A DNA stretch of 64,000 bases from Mesorhizobium_K quangtriensis (GCF_040081925.1 NZ_JBEBMF010000002.1:682001-746000), one strand, 5' to 3'. Numbered from the stretch's first letter, positions 1-8,694 are shown. The notes: a model not told the origin generated them from the letters alone. Made by a program: numbers and translations.

Positions 1-2
1 AA

Positions 3-503
3 GGACAGGAGCCGACCGAGGCCAATATCGCCGAGCGGATCGCGCTCTACCATCGCCCTTACCACGCGGCGCTTGAGGCCGAGATCGCGCGGGTGAAGGC
101 GCTGCACGGCATCGCCATTGTCTATGACTGCCACTCGATCCGCTCGCGCTGCCCCTTCCTGTTCGACGGGGTGCTGCCCGACTTCAATATCGGGACAGAC
201 GGCGGCAAGACCTGCGCGCCGGAGATCGAGCGCGCGGTGGCCGACATCTGCGCCTCGGCCGAAGGCTACAATTCCGTCGTGAACGGCCGCTTTCGTGGCG
301 GCTGGACGACGCGGCACTACGGGAAGCCGGAAACTGGCGTCCATGCCATCCAGATGGAGCTGGCGCAGAGCACCCATCTCTACGCCGAAGAAGCACCGTT
401 CGAACTGGACCAGGGCAAATCGCGCCGCCTCTCAAATATCCTCACCAGCATACTGGCCGCAGTGCAACGCACTGCCCTCGAACTCGCCGGAGCAGCAAGA
501 TGA
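3..503 (+). CDS. hutG: N-formylglutamate deformylase, 3' part (5' end outside window)
   Basis: The reading frame is open from base 3 to the stop at 503, so the gene begins upstream of the window. HutG hydrolyses N-formylglutamate to glutamate and formate, the last step of the five-step histidine route. The segment YDCHSIRS and the later FNIGT stretch are typical of the zinc-dependent N-formylglutamate amidohydrolase family (His of the DCHS segment is a likely metal ligand). The stop overlaps the hutU start by 4 bp, so the two genes are translationally coupled. A HutF gene further along the window supports the N-formylglutamate branch rather than direct formiminoglutamase. An internal GTG at 93 is not a credible start because conserved sequence precedes it. 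Confidence 0.9.
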   Translation, partial: GQEPTEANIAERIALYHRPYHAALEAEIARVKALHGIAIVYDCHSIRSRCPFLFDGVLPDFNIGTDGGKTCAPEIERAVADICASAEGYNSVVNGRFRGGWTTRHYGKPETGVHAIQMELAQSTHLYAEEAPFELDQGKSRRLSNILTSILAAVQRTALELAGAAR

Positions 504-2173
504 CCGCAAACCCACGCCATAACATCCGCGAAATCCGAGCGCCCCGCGGCGACAAGCTCAATGCGCTGTCGTGGACGACGGAAGCGCCGCTGCGCATGCT
601 GATGAACAATCTCGACCCGGACGTTGCCGAGAACCCGAACGAACTCGTCGTCTATGGCGGTATCGGGCGGGCGGCGCGCACCTGGAACGATTTCGATACG
701 ATCGTCGATACGCTGAAGACGTTGAAGGAGGACGAGACGCTGCTGGTGCAATCCGGCAAGCCGGTCGGCGTGTTCCGCACGCATGAGAATGCACCGCGCG
801 TGCTGATCGCGAACTCCAACATCGTGCCGCATTGGGCGAACTGGGACAAGTTCAACGAGCTCGATAAGAAGGGGCTGATGATGTACGGCCAGATGACGGC
901 CGGCTCGTGGATCTATATCGGCACGCAGGGCATCGTGCAGGGTACCTACGAGACCTTCGTGGAAGCCGGTCGCCAGCACTATGGTGGCAGCCTGAAGGGC
1001 AAGTGGATTTTAACCGCCGGGCTTGGCGGCATGGGCGGCGCGCAGCCGCTGGCGGCGGTGATGGCCGGCGCTTCGTGTCTCGCCGTCGAATGCAACCCGG
1101 ATTCCATCGATTTCCGCCTGCGCACCCGTTATCTCGACGAGAAGGCCGAGACGATCGAGGAGGCGCTGGAGAAGATCAAACGCTGGACGAAGGCCGGCGA
1201 AGCGAAGTCCGTCGGCCTCCTCGGCAATGCGGCCGAGATCGTGCCTGAGCTTTTCCGCCGAGGCGTGCGCCCCGACATGCTGACCGACCAGACCTCGGCG
1301 CACGACCCGCTGAACGGCTATCTGCCCAAGGGCTGGACGATGGCGGAGTGGCGCGAGAAGCGCTTCAGCGACCCGCATGCGGTGGAGAAGGCCGCCCGCG
1401 CTTCCATGCGCGAGCATGTCGAGGCGATGGTCGCCTACTGGAACGCAGGCGTTCCGACGCTCGACTATGGCAACAACATAAGGCAGGTGGCGAAGGACGA
1501 GGGTTTCGAGAACGCCTTCGCGTTTCCCGGCTTCGTGCCGGCCTATATCCGCCCGCTGTTCTGCCGTGGCATCGGCCCGTTCCGCTGGGCGGCCCTTTCG
1601 GGCGATCCGGAGGACATCTACAAGACCGATGCCAAGGTGAAGGGATTGACGCCGGGCAACAGCCACCTACACAACTGGCTGGACATGGCGCGTGAGCGCA
1701 TCGCCTTCCAGGGCCTGCCGGCGCGCATCTGCTGGGTCGGCCTCGGCGACCGCCACCGGCTCGGCCTTGCCTTCAACGAGATGGTGGCGAAGGGTGAGTT
1801 GAAAGCGCCTGTCGTCATCGGTCGCGACCATCTCGATTCAGGCTCCGTCGCCTCGCCCAACCGCGAGACGGAGGCGATGAAGGACGGCTCGGACGCGATC
1901 TCCGACTGGCCGTTGCTCAACGCGCTGCTCAACACCGCTTCCGGCGCGACATGGGTCTCGCTGCACCATGGCGGCGGCGTCGGTATGGGTTTCTCGCAGC
2001 ATGCCGGCATGGTGATCGTCGCCGACGGCACGCAGGACGCGGCGAAACGGCTGGAGCGCGTGTTGTGGAACGACCCCGCGACCGGCGTGATGCGCCACGC
2101 CGATGCCGGCTACGAGATCGCCTTGGAATGCGCGAAGGAAAAGGGCCTGAACCTGCCGGGAATATTGGGGTAG
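500..2173 (+). CDS. hutU: Urocanate hydratase
   Basis: This 557-residue protein has the full length of urocanase. HutU converts urocanate to imidazolonepropionate using tightly bound NAD+. Visible family features are the N-terminal GGIGRAARTWNDF block, the NAD-binding GLGGMGGAQ loop around residue 175, the catalytic-region Cys at about residue 411 (RICWVGLGDRHR), and the C-terminal HHGGGVGMGFSQH block. The ATG overlaps the hutG stop (ATGA). Cytoplasmic. hutH and hutI are not in the window; hutF and hutC lie 14 kb further on the same strand. The identification is secure. Confidence 0.97.
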   Translation: MTANPRHNIREIRAPRGDKLNALSWTTEAPLRMLMNNLDPDVAENPNELVVYGGIGRAARTWNDFDTIVDTLKTLKEDETLLVQSGKPVGVFRTHENAPRVLIANSNIVPHWANWDKFNELDKKGLMMYGQMTAGSWIYIGTQGIVQGTYETFVEAGRQHYGGSLKGKWILTAGLGGMGGAQPLAAVMAGASCLAVECNPDSIDFRLRTRYLDEKAETIEEALEKIKRWTKAGEAKSVGLLGNAAEIVPELFRRGVRPDMLTDQTSAHDPLNGYLPKGWTMAEWREKRFSDPHAVEKAARASMREHVEAMVAYWNAGVPTLDYGNNIRQVAKDEGFENAFAFPGFVPAYIRPLFCRGIGPFRWAALSGDPEDIYKTDAKVKGLTPGNSHLHNWLDMARERIAFQGLPARICWVGLGDRHRLGLAFNEMVAKGELKAPVVIGRDHLDSGSVASPNRETEAMKDGSDAISDWPLLNALLNTASGATWVSLHHGGGVGMGFSQHAGMVIVADGTQDAAKRLERVLWNDPATGVMRHADAGYEIALECAKEKGLNLPGILG

Positions 2174-2237
2174 TCTTCAGTCGATCGCTTATAGCTGGAC
2201 GAGACCCTTGACCAGATTTCTCGGCCTTACTGAAAAG

Positions 2238-2702
2238 ATGATGGGCATGGATGACCGTGCCTGGGAACGGCACGTCAATCCGTGGAGCGGCTGGTCGCGC
2301 CTGTCGATCCTGCCGCTGTTTGCCGTGGCAGTCTGGAGCCGCCATTGGATTGGATGGTGGGCAGTTGTTGCGATTGCAGCAGTACTGCTTTGGACATGGC
2401 TCAATCCTCGCTTGTTCAAGCCGCCCGCATCAACCGAGAACTGGATGTCGAAAGGCGTCCTTGGCGAACGGATATGGCTTCAACGCAGTGGCGACCCGGC
2501 CCTTGCCCATCATGCGACAGTCGTCAGGGCCTTGATTGTCACGTCCTCCGCTGGCGCGATCGTCATGCTGATCGGTCTCGCCCTGACAAACCTTCCCCTC
2601 ACCATATCCGGCCTTGCCGTCACGATGCTCTCGAAACTCTGGCTGCTCGACCGGATGGTTTGGGTCTATACAGAGGCTGACACTGCCAGAACGCCGCGAT
2701 AG
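2238..2702 (+). CDS. Small membrane protein, possibly DUF6653 family
   Basis: This is a 154-residue protein from the ATG at 2238; a TTG at 2208 would add ten residues, but the MMGMDDRAW start reads better. About four hydrophobic helices are visible (roughly residues 23-37, 41-56, 97-117 and 119-135). The charged N terminus carries WERHVNPWSGWSR, reminiscent of a conserved RxxNPWS motif in small membrane proteins annotated as DUF6653; I recall that family rather than having checked it. Function unknown. It follows hutU by about 60 bp on the same strand and could be co-transcribed, but nothing ties it to histidine use. Confidence 0.7.
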   Translation: MMGMDDRAWERHVNPWSGWSRLSILPLFAVAVWSRHWIGWWAVVAIAAVLLWTWLNPRLFKPPASTENWMSKGVLGERIWLQRSGDPALAHHATVVRALIVTSSAGAIVMLIGLALTNLPLTISGLAVTMLSKLWLLDRMVWVYTEADTARTPR

Positions 2703-2724
2703 CGGCTCGGGCATGTTTCAGGCG

Positions 2725-3744
2725 TCACGCCCCGCCCGGCAGCGGGGCGGCGGCATTGATGAGCCCGGCCTGGCGCAGTTCGCGCCAGAAATCGGCGGGC
2801 ACGACTTCGTTCAGCGCGGCACGGTCCTCGGCGATGCGGCTAGGCTGACTTGCGCCGGGAATGACCGCAGCGACCGCCGGGTTGGCGAGCGAGAACTGCA
2901 GGCCGGCCGCCTTCATGGAGACGCCGTGGCGGTGGGCGATGGCCTTGATGCGGGCCACCTTGTCGAGGATCGCCGGCTTGGCCGGCGCGTATTCGAAATT
3001 CGGCCCGCCGACGAGCGCGCCTGAACTGTAGGGACCGCCGACGACGATGCCGAGGCCGTGCTCGGCAACCATGGGCATGACGCGCTGCAGCGCCCGGTCA
3101 TGGTCGAGCAGCGAGTAGCGCCCGGCAAGCAGGAAGCCATCCGGGCGCGGCTCCTTGAGGTCGAGCAGAAGCTCGATCGGCTCGACCTTGTTGACGCCCA
3201 GGCCCCAGGCCTTGATGACGCCTTCCTCGCGTAGCCGGTCGAGCGTCCTAAAGGCTCCCTTGCGAGCGCTCTCGAACAAGCCGATCCATTCGTCGCCATA
3301 AAAATCCTGCGCGAGATCATGCACCCAGACGATCTCGATGCGATCGGTTCTCAGACGCTTCAGGCTTTCCTCGATCGAACGCAGCGTGGCGTCCTCGGAA
3401 TAGTCGTGCAGCACCTTGTTTGGCAGGCCGTGCGCGAACACGCCGCTCTTCTCGCCGAGGTCGCGCGCGCCGACGTCTTCCACTTCATCGAGGATGACGT
3501 GGCCGATCTTGGTGCTGATGACGTATTCGTCACGCGGCTTTCCGGCCAGCGCCTCGCCCATACGAAGCTCGGCGAGGCCAGCGCCATAAAGCGGTGCGTT
3601 GTCGTAGTAGCGTATACCGTCGTTCCAAGCGGCCTCCACCGTGGCGAGCGCCTCGGCCTCGGGGATGGCGCGGAACATATTGCCCAGCGGCGCAGCGCCA
3701 AAACCGAGCTTGCCTGGAAGAACGTCCTTCAGCGTCATCTTCAT
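2725..3744 (-). CDS. Aldo/keto reductase (D-threo-aldose 1-dehydrogenase-like)
   Basis: A 339-residue NAD(P)-dependent oxidoreductase of the AKR fold. The catalytic tetrad is recognisable: Asp and Tyr in YYDNAPLYGAG, Lys in ISTKIGH and His in WVHDL. The long YGAGLAELRMGEAL loop and the C-terminal GASQPSRIAED cofactor segment resemble L-fucose/D-threo-aldose dehydrogenases and pyridoxal dehydrogenases, so a sugar or aldehyde substrate is likely but unproven. The start at 3744 (MKMTL) is chosen because AGAGG lies just upstream; a longer frame to 3870 has no conserved sequence. It lies downstream of the DJ-1-like gene on the same strand, about 90 bp away. Confidence 0.88.
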   Translation of the reverse strand: MKMTLKDVLPGKLGFGAAPLGNMFRAIPEAEALATVEAAWNDGIRYYDNAPLYGAGLAELRMGEALAGKPRDEYVISTKIGHVILDEVEDVGARDLGEKSGVFAHGLPNKVLHDYSEDATLRSIEESLKRLRTDRIEIVWVHDLAQDFYGDEWIGLFESARKGAFRTLDRLREEGVIKAWGLGVNKVEPIELLLDLKEPRPDGFLLAGRYSLLDHDRALQRVMPMVAEHGLGIVVGGPYSSGALVGGPNFEYAPAKPAILDKVARIKAIAHRHGVSMKAAGLQFSLANPAVAAVIPGASQPSRIAEDRAALNEVVPADFWRELRQAGLINAAAPLPGGA

Positions 3745-3832
3745 GTCCTCTGGGGAACAAACCGTTCGCCCGAAATAGGGTGCCGTTCGAGAGTTTCCAA
3801 ATCGAGCCGGCGGGAGAACCCCGCCGGTTTCG

Positions 3833-4645
3833 TTAGGCTGCAGTGCGCGACCGTACCAGCGACCTGTCAAGCGCCGCCACGAATTTCTCGGCCAACGGGT
3901 TGTCGGAGCTGGGGTTCTGGCCGGTGATCAGTTCGCGATCCTCGACCACATTGGCCGCGAAATTTACCGCGCCTGTCGTGACCCGGCCACCAGCGGCCTT
4001 GAGCGCGTCAGGCATGTAAAAATGGAGCTTGCCCTTCAGCATGTGCTCCTCGGCGATCCTCTCCTCCGCTTCGGAGAAAATCGTCATGTCATAACCGGCA
4101 TACTGCCAGCCTTTCGCTAGCTCCGCGGCCTTTGTGGTATCGCCCGCGACCATGGCGGCCTTGAATTCGGGCGCATGCGGCAGGGCTGCGAGGACAGCGA
4201 CCGGGCCATGGCAGAGCAATGCCGTCGGCTTGCCGCATTCGTGAAAGTGACGCAGGATTTCACCCGTCTCGGCATTGTCGATGAGGTCGACGACCGGCGC
4301 ATGACCACCGGGCACGAAGACGCCGGTATACTCGTCCAGTCCGCTGTCGACGACCGAACGAAGTGTCTGGACCCGGTTCATCGACGGGTTGTTGGCGAAG
4401 AAATCGCGGGCGCGCTGCAAAGCCGCTTCGTCGCCGCCGAAATGGTCGGCGACATCGGATGCTTCGTCGATATGCGGCTTGTCGCCGGTCGGCGTTGCCA
4501 GCACGACCTCATAGCCAGCCGCGATGACCGCCATCGCGGGAACGACGGTTTCGTTGAGATACTGGCCGGTCGGGACCCAACCGCCACCCTGCACCTCGAT
4601 CCGCATGGCGTTGGAACCGATAATGAGAACCTTTCCCTTGCTCAT
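3833..4645 (-). CDS. DJ-1/PfpI superfamily protein, Hsp31-like
   Basis: A 270-residue protein starting MSKGKVLIIGSNA, with AGGAG about nine bases before the ATG at 4645. The nucleophile-elbow Cys sits in LLCHGPVAVLAAL, with the FVPGGHAPVVDL block before it and the GAVNFAANVV / LITGQNPSSDNPLAEK blocks at the C terminus. These are typical of the class I glutamine-amidotransferase-like Hsp31/HchA group (glyoxalase III, deglycase or chaperone activity has been described in it). It is transcribed divergently from a LysR regulator, its probable controller. Likely a stress or electrophile-detoxification enzyme; the precise activity cannot be read from sequence. Confidence 0.88.
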   Translation of the reverse strand: MSKGKVLIIGSNAMRIEVQGGGWVPTGQYLNETVVPAMAVIAAGYEVVLATPTGDKPHIDEASDVADHFGGDEAALQRARDFFANNPSMNRVQTLRSVVDSGLDEYTGVFVPGGHAPVVDLIDNAETGEILRHFHECGKPTALLCHGPVAVLAALPHAPEFKAAMVAGDTTKAAELAKGWQYAGYDMTIFSEAEERIAEEHMLKGKLHFYMPDALKAAGGRVTTGAVNFAANVVEDRELITGQNPSSDNPLAEKFVAALDRSLVRSRTAA

Positions 4646-4762
4646 GATGACGGGACTCCTGTGGAAACGGCTTGATTTCTGGATGTGTGGACCATGCACC
4701 TGGCCGACATATTCCAGAAGTTTATTTATATGATTTCAGATATTCACATGACATTATAAGCT

Positions 4763-5668
4763 ATGCGCTACGACCTGAACCTGCTGCCCGTGTTTGTTGC
4801 CCTAATGGAGGAGCGCAGTGTCACGCGTGCGGCCGAGCGGCTGGGCATCACCCAGCCCGCGCTGTCGAACGCGCTGGCACGTCTGCGCACCATGATGCGC
4901 GACCCGCTTTTCGTCCGCGAACGCTACGGCGTACAGCCAACCGAAATGGCTCTTGAGGTTGCTCCGGCAATCGCCGCGGCGCTGGCGAAGATCGATGACA
5001 TCGTCCTCGGCCAGCAGGAGTTCGACCCGGCGCGGGCCGAGCGGCTGGTGACGATCGCACCTAACAGCTATGTCGAGTTCGTGCTGGCGCCCGCGATCGC
5101 GGCGCGCATTCGTCGGGAAGCGCCCGGCATCAAGTTGCGCCTCGTCCCCTTCGGCAGCGACCTGCCGGAAACCGGAGTCGTATCCGGCACGACGGCGATG
5201 GTGCTTGGCCGCATCGTGGACGCACCGGACAATCTCGTCGTCCAGCATCTGATGGATGACGGGCTCGCCTGCGTCGTGCGCGCCGACCATCCCGAGATTT
5301 CCGGGCGGATGTCGAAGGCGCAGTACGAAAGCCTGAGACACGTCAACGTGCTGCCGCCCGGCCGGCTTCGTTTCGGCCTGTTCCAGACGCTGGAGCGCGA
5401 GGGGCTGCGCCGGGAGGTCGCCGTCTCCGTGACGCACTTCCTCGCGATACCCGACATGATCGCGGCGACGGACTATTGCGCAACGCTGCCCAAGGTCATC
5501 TGCCGCCGCCTGGCCGGCGACCCGCGCCTGAAGATCGTGGCGGCACCTATCGATCTCGGCACTTTCCCGGTCGAGATGGCCTGGCATGTTCGCTACCGGC
5601 ACGACCCCGCCCACCGCTGGCTACGCTCGCTGATCGGCGAGGTCGCCCGGGAGGTTTCGGGCGAGTAG
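4763..5668 (+). CDS. LysR-family transcriptional regulator
   Basis: A 301-residue LysR regulator. The N-terminal winged helix-turn-helix covers about residues 5-65 (LNLLPVFVALMEERSVTRAAERLG, then QPALSNALARLR), opening in the NodD-like LNLLxVF style. The remainder is a periplasmic-binding-like effector domain. It is divergent from the DJ-1-like gene, with a roughly 117 bp AT-richer intergenic region, the classical arrangement for LysR control of a neighbour. The effector is unknown. Confidence 0.93.
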   Translation: MRYDLNLLPVFVALMEERSVTRAAERLGITQPALSNALARLRTMMRDPLFVRERYGVQPTEMALEVAPAIAAALAKIDDIVLGQQEFDPARAERLVTIAPNSYVEFVLAPAIAARIRREAPGIKLRLVPFGSDLPETGVVSGTTAMVLGRIVDAPDNLVVQHLMDDGLACVVRADHPEISGRMSKAQYESLRHVNVLPPGRLRFGLFQTLEREGLRREVAVSVTHFLAIPDMIAATDYCATLPKVICRRLAGDPRLKIVAAPIDLGTFPVEMAWHVRYRHDPAHRWLRSLIGEVAREVSGE

Positions 5669-5708
5669 CCTGCGTCCTGAAATCGAGAAAAGACAGGCCG
5701 GTTGCTTT

Positions 5709-6674
5709 CTATTCCGTCACCCGCGCGCTTTTCAGGACGTCGATCAGAACCGTCTGGGGCACCGACCAGAACGAACCCCGACAGCCTTGCCCGGCGGGCG
5801 TTGTCAGGTGATAGGCGCGTCCACCGTGAACCCCGCAGGCTGCGAAACGTGGCGGCACGAAATTGCGGCAACCCAGCCAGATTTCGCTTGTGACGAAGTG
5901 CAGCCCCTCAGGCGTTTCCTTGAGAACCTCGCCGTTTTTCGCTTCGCCGCCGTAGGCGAACTCGACATCGGTAGGCGGAGACGGGCATGGCTGGTCTGTC
6001 TGCGCGACCGACAGCGCAGCCGTGAGGCTCGGCTCTTCGCAGGTGGGCATGCGGCAGGTCAGCAAAACCGTCTCGCCCGAACCATCCGCAGTTGCGGCGA
6101 CAGGCCCGACCTTCCAGACCTCGTTCGACAGGCTGAAGGTCACATCGCCGATGCGAAGCTGCGTGAGGGGAGCCTCTGGCGCGGTCGCCTGACTGACGAG
6201 ATAGTGCAGCGCTCCCCCGATCCACGACTGTGTGCCAACCGTTTCCGGTCGCATCGCGAAACGGTATTCGTAGCCCTGCCATCCGAGGCACGCATGGGCG
6301 TATTGCGGAGACGAGAGATCAGGTCCGTCGTGGGCCTCCGCCAGCACCAACGCGAAGCGGCCAGCGCGGACGATGTTTGCATAGGCGCGGCCAGCGCCGG
6401 GAAAAAGGCGCGCCGCCTCGGCGATCATCGCCTCTTTGGTACAGCCCCCATCGCCCACGATCCGGCTGATGTCGATCATCGCGCCACGGCAGTCCTCCTG
6501 CACGCAGGTGGCCACCAGATCGTCGCCGTCGCGCTCCATCAGCCACGAGGCTGTGCTGTAGTTAAAGGTGATGTCGCCGAGGACGACGGCCTGCATCTCC
6601 TCGGCGCTCACGACTGTCGCGAGAAAGGCTAACGCCATGCCCGCGAGCACAACGATCCCGCTCGGCTTGCCCAT
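5709..6674 (-). CDS. Secreted cysteine-containing protein with two similar halves, unknown function
   Basis: A 321-residue protein from the ATG at 6674, preceded by GGGAG; an ATG at 6689 is a weaker alternative. The N terminus MGKPSGIVVLAGMALAFLA ending in VVSA-EE is a clear Sec signal peptide. The mature protein appears to be an internal duplication. GDITF at about 33 with Cys57 and Cys62 (CVQEDC) and Cys78 is echoed by GDVTF at about 176 with Cys207 and Cys212 (CRMPTC) and Cys230. Later Cys residues may form periplasmic disulfides. I do not recognise the family. It lies between a convergent LysR gene and ohrR; no functional link is evident. Confidence 0.75.
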   Translation of the reverse strand: MGKPSGIVVLAGMALAFLATVVSAEEMQAVVLGDITFNYSTASWLMERDGDDLVATCVQEDCRGAMIDISRIVGDGGCTKEAMIAEAARLFPGAGRAYANIVRAGRFALVLAEAHDGPDLSSPQYAHACLGWQGYEYRFAMRPETVGTQSWIGGALHYLVSQATAPEAPLTQLRIGDVTFSLSNEVWKVGPVAATADGSGETVLLTCRMPTCEEPSLTAALSVAQTDQPCPSPPTDVEFAYGGEAKNGEVLKETPEGLHFVTSEIWLGCRNFVPPRFAACGVHGGRAYHLTTPAGQGCRGSFWSVPQTVLIDVLKSARVTE

Positions 6675-6750
6675 GATGTCTGCTCCCATGCCCGGGCGGA
6701 CGATCACCCGCGATTGTGGCGCGAGCGGGATGGATGGTGAGCAAGGCGCT

Positions 6751-7245
6751 TTAGTCGTCCGAGCGCAGATCCGGGCTCCACCCGCCGATATGGCCATAGA
6801 TTGAATCGCGGAGCTGCCTGATCTCCCGATTGAGCTTACCCAGATGGTCGGGGGTGTCGCCGGATGCCTCCAGCAGCCCTGCACCGAGGCAAGTCGTTCG
6901 GGACCGGATGGCTCGTCCTTCTTCCGTCAGAGCAACGACGACCTGCCGCTCGTTCTGCGGGTTGCGGGTGCGACGCACCAGACCGGCCGCCTCGAGACGC
7001 TTCAGCAACGGCGTCAGCGTGCTCGATTCCAGCGCAAGCCTTTCGGCGATGCCGCCGACCGTCTGGTGGTCCTCGCTCCAGAGCACGTTGAGCACGAGAT
7101 ATTGCGGATAGGTCAGGCCCAATTCATCGAGCAGCGGCTTGTAGACCCGCTGGATTGCCATGCCTGCGGAATAGATGGCGTAGCAGAGGTGGTCCTCGAA
7201 CGGCAGGGGAGCCGACCCATCAGAGTCTTTCATTTTGCTTGTCAT
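6751..7245 (-). CDS. ohrR: MarR-family organic peroxide sensor/repressor
   Basis: A 164-residue MarR-type winged-helix repressor. It carries the OhrR signature: the redox-sensing Cys at residue 21 in HLCYAIYSA and the Tyr residues of YKPLLDELGLTYPQYLVL that stabilise the reduced state, then the DNA-reading wing (SSTLTPLLKRLEAAGLVRR and NERQVVVALTEEG). Oxidation of the Cys by organic peroxides would release DNA. It is divergent from ohr, with TATCGCGATA palindromes between them. The Cys argues for OhrR specifically rather than a generic MarR protein. Confidence 0.93.
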   Translation of the reverse strand: MTSKMKDSDGSAPLPFEDHLCYAIYSAGMAIQRVYKPLLDELGLTYPQYLVLNVLWSEDHQTVGGIAERLALESSTLTPLLKRLEAAGLVRRTRNPQNERQVVVALTEEGRAIRSRTTCLGAGLLEASGDTPDHLGKLNREIRQLRDSIYGHIGGWSPDLRSDD

Positions 7246-7296
7246 CTCGAAACTCCTTCGTACGCACTATCTAACAACCCCAACCGCAAAAATAAA

Positions 7297-7377
7297 TATC
7301 GCGATAAAAATTACTCTGGACAAAGAACTCGAACCGGACTAAACAACACTTATCGCGATAACGATTATCGCGGCATA
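7297..7377. promoter_or_regulatory. Probable OhrR operators between ohrR and ohr
   Basis: Two perfect copies of TATCGCGATA occur, at 7297-7306 and 7351-7360 (the latter extends to TTATCGCGATAA at 7350-7361), and a third degenerate copy TATCGCGGCATA at 7366-7377, just before the ohr ribosome-binding site (AAGGAG, ATG at 7389). The ohr-proximal copies would block ohr transcription or initiation; the distal copy lies nearer the ohrR start and could autoregulate. That OhrR binds them is inferred from position and symmetry. Confidence 0.7.
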
Positions 7378-7388
7378 AGGAGTACGCC

Positions 7389-7817
7389 ATGAAGATCATC
7401 TATCGCGCAGAGGCAATTGCCACCGGAGGCCGGACAGGCCGGGCGTCAACGAGGGACGGAGCAGCGACCATCGCCCTCGTCACGCCGGCGGAACTCGGCG
7501 GAGACGGCGGAGCGGCTGACTACAATCCCGAGCAGCTATTCGCGTCAAGCTACGCCGCATCGTTCCTGGAGGCGCTGAAGCGCGTCGCCGACCTGAGCCG
7601 GATCGAGTTGGCATCGGATGCCAGCGTGACCGCTGCGATCGGCATCGGGAAGCGTGACAACCTGCCGGGCATGAGGCTCGATGCCGAGTTGATCGTCTCC
7701 CTGCCAGACGTTGCCCCGCTGGTCGCACATGACCTCGTCGAACAGGCACACACCATCTGCCCCTATTCGCAGATGGTCTGCAATGGCCTCGACGTCCGCC
7801 TCTTGCTTGCCGCCTGA
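7389..7817 (+). CDS. ohr: Ohr/OsmC-family organic hydroperoxide resistance protein with Cys-to-Ser at the peroxidatic site
   Basis: A 142-residue protein colinear with Ohr peroxidases. Present are the GGRTGRAS segment with the conserved Arg, NPEQLFA with the conserved Glu48, and the resolving Cys124 in ICPYSQ. The peroxidatic Cys, normally in a GYxACF context, is replaced by Ser58 (codon TCG) in SSYAASFLEALK. A canonical dithiol Ohr mechanism therefore looks impossible unless Cys131 or another residue substitutes. Control by OhrR seems intact. It is followed by a secreted hydrolase 46 bp downstream. Either a divergent Ohr with another role, or a second copy to a canonical Ohr elsewhere. Confidence 0.88.
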   Translation: MKIIYRAEAIATGGRTGRASTRDGAATIALVTPAELGGDGGAADYNPEQLFASSYAASFLEALKRVADLSRIELASDASVTAAIGIGKRDNLPGMRLDAELIVSLPDVAPLVAHDLVEQAHTICPYSQMVCNGLDVRLLLAA

Positions 7818-7863
7818 AACTCAACAGCCCGCAATCCAAACCCCATAAGAAAGGAACAGTCCC

Positions 7864-8643
7864 ATGACCACCATCAAGACAATCGCCGCAGCCGCTATCT
7901 CCACCGCCGCCGTCGCCGGAACGGGTCACGCACAGACCGCAGACGCCCAGGCCGTGAAGAATGTCGTGCTTGTCCACGGCGCCTTCGCAGATGGCTCCGG
8001 CTGGCGCGGCGTCTATGAGGAACTGACTGCACGCGGCTATCGCGTCAGCATCGTGCAGAACCCGCTGACCTCGTTGGCCGATGACGTCTCCGCGACAAAC
8101 CGCGTCCTCGCGCGGCAGGACGGTCCGACCATCCTCGTGGGCCATTCCTGGGGCGGTACGGTGATTACCGAGGCAGGCGTCGATCCCAAGGTCGCAGGCC
8201 TGGTCTATGTCTCGGCCTTTGCGCCGGACGCCGGCGAATCCACCGCGGACCAGCTTGCCGACATCCCGCCGCCGCCGGAATTCGTGATCGAGCCTCAGGC
8301 AGATGGCTACGGCTTCATCAGCCTGGAGAAGTTCAAGGCGGGATTTGCGGCTGACACGAGCGACACGGACGCGGCTTTTCTGCGCGACAGCCAGGTGCCG
8401 ATCAAGCTGGAGAACTTCGGCACTAAGGTGACAAATGCAGCATGGCGGACGAAGCCGAGCTGGGCCGTCATCGCGACCGAGGACAAGGCCATCGACCCTG
8501 AACTGCTCCACAAGATGGCCGAGCGCGCGGGCTCATCGGTGACCGAGGTCAAGGCCAGCCACGTGCCGTTCCTGACGCAGCCCAAGGCGGTGGCCGACGT
8601 GATTGACGAAGCCGCGCAGAAAGCGTCACGCGCCGCGAATTGA
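7864..8643 (+). CDS. Exported alpha/beta hydrolase
   Basis: A 259-residue protein with a signal peptide of about 24 residues ending HAQTADA and a clear ribosome-binding site (AAAGGAA). The alpha/beta-hydrolase fold is shown by LVHGAFADGSGW (oxyanion region), the nucleophile elbow GHSWGG at about residue 95, and a C-terminal His in KASHVPFLTQP. It resembles small periplasmic esterases annotated as alpha/beta fold hydrolase. It is on the same strand as ohr, 46 bp downstream and before a terminator, so probably in the OhrR-controlled transcript. The substrate cannot be told from sequence. Confidence 0.9.
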   Translation: MTTIKTIAAAAISTAAVAGTGHAQTADAQAVKNVVLVHGAFADGSGWRGVYEELTARGYRVSIVQNPLTSLADDVSATNRVLARQDGPTILVGHSWGGTVITEAGVDPKVAGLVYVSAFAPDAGESTADQLADIPPPPEFVIEPQADGYGFISLEKFKAGFAADTSDTDAAFLRDSQVPIKLENFGTKVTNAAWRTKPSWAVIATEDKAIDPELLHKMAERAGSSVTEVKASHVPFLTQPKAVADVIDEAAQKASRAAN

Positions 8644-8660
8644 TCTGGACGGTCGGCAAA

Positions 8661-8694
8661 AAGGCAGACGGGGTGGAAAGGCCCCGCCTGCCTT
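8661..8694 (+). terminator. Rho-independent terminator after ohr-hydrolase
   Basis: The arms AAGGCAG and CGGGG are matched by CCCCG and CTGCCTT around an eight-base loop, followed by a T-rich TCTTTCT tail, 18 bp after the hydrolase stop. Confidence 0.8.
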
